From Bacteroidota bacterium (GTDB taxonomy: Bacteria > Bacteroidota > Bacteroidia > Flavobacteriales > Flavobacteriaceae): a stretch of 64,000 nucleotides of DNA. This document shows, piece after piece, positions 61,518 to 64,000 of the stretch. The notes beneath the pieces are model-generated. The model ran no database searches, was not told where the DNA came from, and was given only the letters and a program-made list of their open reading frames with translations. The stretch is taken from the NCBI GenBank assembly GCA_023390775.1, contig JAEWCF010000014.1:1-64000 (forward strand), in the 5' to 3' direction. Both the position numbers and the translations under genes were made by a program. Every line of letters starts with the position of its first letter. Positions within the stretch are counted from its first letter, which is position 1.

Positions 61518-62498
61518 ATGAGCCCGACCCCTAAGAAAGCGGACGACGAAGAACTGGACCTCTCGGCAATTGGCCGAAATATTTCAAACGTTATTGAGAA
61601 AATCAACTTCCAGGTTTTCAGGGTAATCCGTTTTTTTGTCCGGAATGCCCTTATTATCGGGATCCTTTTCGTTTTGGGCGTCGCTTTGGGCATCTACCTG
61701 GACCGGGTCCAGCGCACCTATGACCATCAGGTAATCGTTTCGCCGCACTTTGGCAGCGTGGATTACATGTACGGCAAGGTCAATCTTTTGGAGGCCAAGA
61801 TCCGCGAGCAGGACACGGTTTTCCTTAAGAGGGCCGGTTTCAAGAACCCGGACCGGCTTATCAAAATGGAGATCAAGCCCGTCGTGGATGTGTACCGATT
61901 TGTCAACCAGTCCGAACGCAATTTCGAGTTGCTCAAACTCATGTCTGAAGACGGCGACATCAAGAAGGTCGTGGAAGAACCCACTACCAGCAAACATTAC
62001 ACGTACCACGTGATCACGTTTTCAACCAGGCAGATGACAAGCCCCGAAAGCACCCTGAAACCCCTGATGAATTACCTCAACAACAGCGAGTTTTTCAGGC
62101 AGATCCAGAAAGAGTATGTCAACAATGTAAAGGTCAAAATTGCCAAGAACGAGGCGACGCTGGCCCAGATCGATGCGGTCCTGAACGCCATCGGGAATTC
62201 CAACTCGGAGGCTACCAAACCCGGCAATCTTGTGTATATCAACGAGAACACACAACTCAACGACGTGCTCGAGACCAAGGACGAACTCCTGCGCGAACAA
62301 GGCAACCATCGGATCGATTTGGTCAGCCTGGACAAGATCGTGAAGGAAAATTCGAATATTCTCAACATCGAGAACAACAAGTCGGTCAACGGAAAAATGA
62401 AGCTCGTGTTGCCCATCATTTTCATCCTGATGTTCATCGCGATCAACCGTTTCCGGAAATTCTACCGCACGCAATCCATGAAATACAATAACGCCTGA
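61518..62498 (+). CDS. Wzz-like polysaccharide chain-length protein
   Basis: The 326-residue product has a cytoplasmic N-terminus, one membrane helix near 43-62, a mostly helical periplasmic region (about 70-290) and a second helix near 295-312. This two-helix topology and its place just before rmlA fit a Wzz/polysaccharide co-polymerase, but the Pro-rich motif of classical Wzz at the second helix is not clear. It probably governs length of a surface polysaccharide. Confidence 0.65.
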   Translation: MSPTPKKADDEELDLSAIGRNISNVIEKINFQVFRVIRFFVRNALIIGILFVLGVALGIYLDRVQRTYDHQVIVSPHFGSVDYMYGKVNLLEAKIREQDTVFLKRAGFKNPDRLIKMEIKPVVDVYRFVNQSERNFELLKLMSEDGDIKKVVEEPTTSKHYTYHVITFSTRQMTSPESTLKPLMNYLNNSEFFRQIQKEYVNNVKVKIAKNEATLAQIDAVLNAIGNSNSEATKPGNLVYINENTQLNDVLETKDELLREQGNHRIDLVSLDKIVKENSNILNIENNKSVNGKMKLVLPIIFILMFIAINRFRKFYRTQSMKYNNA

Positions 62499-62500
62499 TC

Positions 62501-63358
62501 ATGAAGGGAATTCTGTTGGCGGGCGGATCCGGTACGCGCTTGCATCCATTGACTCTGGCTGTAAGCAAACAGCTGATGCCGATCTACGACAAACCGATGA
62601 TTTACTACCCGCTGTCCACGCTGTTGTGGGCGGGAATTAACGAGGTCCTGATCATTTCCACACCGCACGATCTGCCCTTGTTCCGAAAATTGCTGGGCGA
62701 TGGCAGCCAGATCGGTTGCCGGTTTGAATACGCGGTCCAGGAACAGCCCAATGGACTGGCCGAAGCCTTCATCATTGGCAGGGACTTTATCGGTGAAGAC
62801 AAGGCCGCACTGGTCTTGGGCGACAACATCTTCTACGGGACCGGCCTGGCCGATCTCCTGCAGGCCAACAACGACCCCGACGGCGGAATCATCTACGCCT
62901 ATCACGTGCACGATCCGGAGCGCTACGGCGTTGTGGAATTCGACAAGGAAGGACGGGTGCTTTCCATTGAGGAGAAACCTTCGGTTCCCAAATCAAATTA
63001 CGCCGTGCCGGGCATTTACTTCTACGATAACGAGGTGGTGGAAATCGCCGCGTCGATCAAACCAAGCCATCGCGGCGAGCTCGAGATTACCGATGTCAAT
63101 CGCGAATACCTGAACCGCGGCAAACTCAAGGTCTCCATTCTGGACCGCGGAACCGCGTGGCTGGACACGGGAACGTTCAATTCTCTGATGCAGGCCTCGC
63201 AATTCGTGCAGGTTATCGAGGAACGACAGGGGCTCAAGATCGGGGCGATCGAAGAAGCAGCCTATCGCATGGGCTTCATCGACGCCGATCAACTTCGGGC
63301 CCTGGCGATGCCCTTGCTCAAGAGCGGGTACGGTACACATTTATTGAGCCTGATCTGA
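62501..63358 (+). CDS. rmlA: Glucose-1-phosphate thymidylyltransferase
   Basis: The 285-residue enzyme makes dTDP-glucose, the first step to dTDP-L-rhamnose. The N-terminal [17 protein letters not shown] is the nucleotide-binding loop, followed by [25 protein letters not shown] near 107-115 and the sugar-binding [13 protein letters not shown]. Length fits RmlA. It overlaps rmlC by one base (TGATG). Confidence 0.97.
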   Translation: MKGILLAGGSGTRLHPLTLAVSKQLMPIYDKPMIYYPLSTLLWAGINEVLIISTPHDLPLFRKLLGDGSQIGCRFEYAVQEQPNGLAEAFIIGRDFIGEDKAALVLGDNIFYGTGLADLLQANNDPDGGIIYAYHVHDPERYGVVEFDKEGRVLSIEEKPSVPKSNYAVPGIYFYDNEVVEIAASIKPSHRGELEITDVNREYLNRGKLKVSILDRGTAWLDTGTFNSLMQASQFVQVIEERQGLKIGAIEEAAYRMGFIDADQLRALAMPLLKSGYGTHLLSLI

Positions 63359-63906
63359 TGGAAGTTACCAAAACCGCATTGGAAGGCTGCGTTATCCTCT
63401 CCCCGAAAGTGGTGGGCGACAACCGTGGCTATTTCATGGAAAGCTATAATGAACAGGTTTTTGACCGGGCGGTTGGCACAAAAGTGCGCTTTGTCCAGGA
63501 CAATCAATCGTTTTCCGGCAGAGGCGTCATTCGGGGACTGCATTATCAAACAGGCGAACATGCCCAGGCCAAGTTGGTTCGGGTCATTGCCGGCGAGGTG
63601 CTGGATGTGGCTGTGGACATCAGACCCGGATCGGCCACCTTCGGACAACACGTAGCGGTGCGCCTTTCAGCCGAAAACAATTTGCAGCTCTTTATTCCCC
63701 GCGGTTTTGCGCACGGGTTTGCAGTACTGAGCGAAACGGCGATTTTTGCCTACAAATGCGACAATTTCTACAACCGGGAATCCGAGGGAGGAATCCTGTA
63801 CAACGACCCCGACCTTGCCATTGACTGGCAGCTTGAAGGGGAGCACAACGTTTCCGAAAAGGATATCGCACTTCCGAACCTAAAAAATGCCCGACCCGTA
63901 TGGTAG
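63358..63906 (+). CDS. rmlC: dTDP-4-dehydrorhamnose 3,5-epimerase
   Basis: The 182-residue cupin enzyme epimerises dTDP-4-keto-6-deoxyglucose. Family features are SPKVVGDNRGYFMESYN near 18-34, RGLHYQ with the catalytic His near 62, GEVLDVAVDIR and FIPRGFAHGFAVLSE. The frame is open 67 codons upstream in a second frame of rmlA, but [10 protein letters not shown] at 63358 overlaps the rmlA stop and gives normal length. Confidence 0.96.
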   Translation: MEVTKTALEGCVILSPKVVGDNRGYFMESYNEQVFDRAVGTKVRFVQDNQSFSGRGVIRGLHYQTGEHAQAKLVRVIAGEVLDVAVDIRPGSATFGQHVAVRLSAENNLQLFIPRGFAHGFAVLSETAIFAYKCDNFYNRESEGGILYNDPDLAIDWQLEGEHNVSEKDIALPNLKNARPVW

Positions 63907-64000
63907 TGCTGGTCACGGGTGCCAACGGGCAGCTGGGACAGGCGCTTCGAGCGGCATCGGTGCATACGGCAGGGCTTCATTTCGTTTTTGCGGCATCCTC
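63900..64000 (+). CDS. rmlD: dTDP-4-dehydrorhamnose reductase, 5' end only
   Basis: Only the first 33 codons are in the window. They read MVVLVTGANGQLGQAL, the NAD(P)-binding Rossmann motif GxxGxxG of RmlD, next to rmlC. The start overlaps the end of rmlC by 7 bases. rmlB, the missing dehydratase of the pathway, is not among the genes visible and may lie farther downstream. Confidence 0.85.
   Translation, partial: MVVLVTGANGQLGQALRAASVHTAGLHFVFAAS

Noticed and set aside
60338..61693. A 451-codon minus-strand frame opposite the DUF6909-like and Wzz-like genes
   Set aside because: It spans two real genes on the other strand and their junction, and has no conserved motif.
63157..63357. Upstream extension of the rmlC frame by 67 codons
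   Set aside because: It is an alternative frame of rmlA; normal RmlC length and the TGATG overlap favour 63358.

Overview
The window reads as a chromosomal segment of a Bacteroidota bacterium, almost certainly family Flavobacteriaceae and close to Flavobacterium, but with a base composition that looks near 50% G+C, high for that group. The evidence is the Bacteroidota -7 promoter box TAnnTTTG in front of many genes, near absence of Shine-Dalgarno sequences, and families typical of Flavobacteriia: DUF3078, DUF2480, DUF4837, DUF4175, HEAD-GIN (DUF2807), the MltD-like LysM transglycosylase, the GlnRS-YqeY fusion, an S23 four-helix-bundle protein, and a huge repeat adhesin of the type IX secretion class.

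Layout. 1-6586 (minus): at least 2,195 codons of a secreted repeat adhesin whose C-terminus lies outside the window. 6.7-9.4 kb: hflX, then DUF3078 and DUF2480 genes. 8.9-16.7 kb (minus): an iron-sulfur (SUF) operon in the order sufA-like, sufB, sufC, [S23 gene], sufD, sufS, lipoprotein, sufE, sufT-like, DUF2480. Its sufA/B, sufB/C and sufC/D spacers are each bracketed by inverted arrays of 7- or 8-bp repeats. 16.8-24.3 kb (plus): metallo-hydrolase, S8 and M1 exported peptidases, rnpA, S41 peptidase, OmpA-like protein. 24.3-29.2 kb (minus): acetyltransferase, DUF4837 lipoprotein, lytic transglycosylase, pgk. 29.3-33 kb: holB and a DoxX protein facing a PIF1-like helicase. 33-40.2 kb (minus): OmpH-like lipoprotein, methyltransferase, mnmG, ybeY, DUF4175. 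40.3-50.5 kb: gltX, envelope proteins, SPFH protein, glnS, folB, tRNA-Cys, LysE, HEAD-GIN, rnr. 50.8-51.35 kb: an AT-rich gene-free stretch with six DnaA-box-like nonamers. 51.3-56.2 kb: a lipoprotein, rpiB, CDF transporter, tex. 56.2-56.7 kb: a 170-bp tandem repeat. 56.7-64 kb: tatA, then a plus-strand run of M23 peptidase, SdpI, GH3, a DUF6909-like protein, a Wzz-like protein and rmlA-rmlC-rmlD of dTDP-rhamnose synthesis.

How it fits together. Most genes are housekeeping: Fe-S assembly, translation and tRNA modification, RNA decay, cell-wall turnover and polysaccharide precursor supply. Three signals suggest the region is near the replication origin: the nonamer cluster at about 51 kb, ParB-site (parS) sequences on both sides of mnmG, and gene direction that is mainly minus to the left and almost all plus to the right of about 52 kb.

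The least explained features are the repeat-bracketed suf spacers (one carrying the S23 gene), a dispersed intergenic repeat present twice, the 170-bp tandem repeat after tex, and a structured segment upstream of rnpA. Everything here comes from reading the sequence; no database search was possible.
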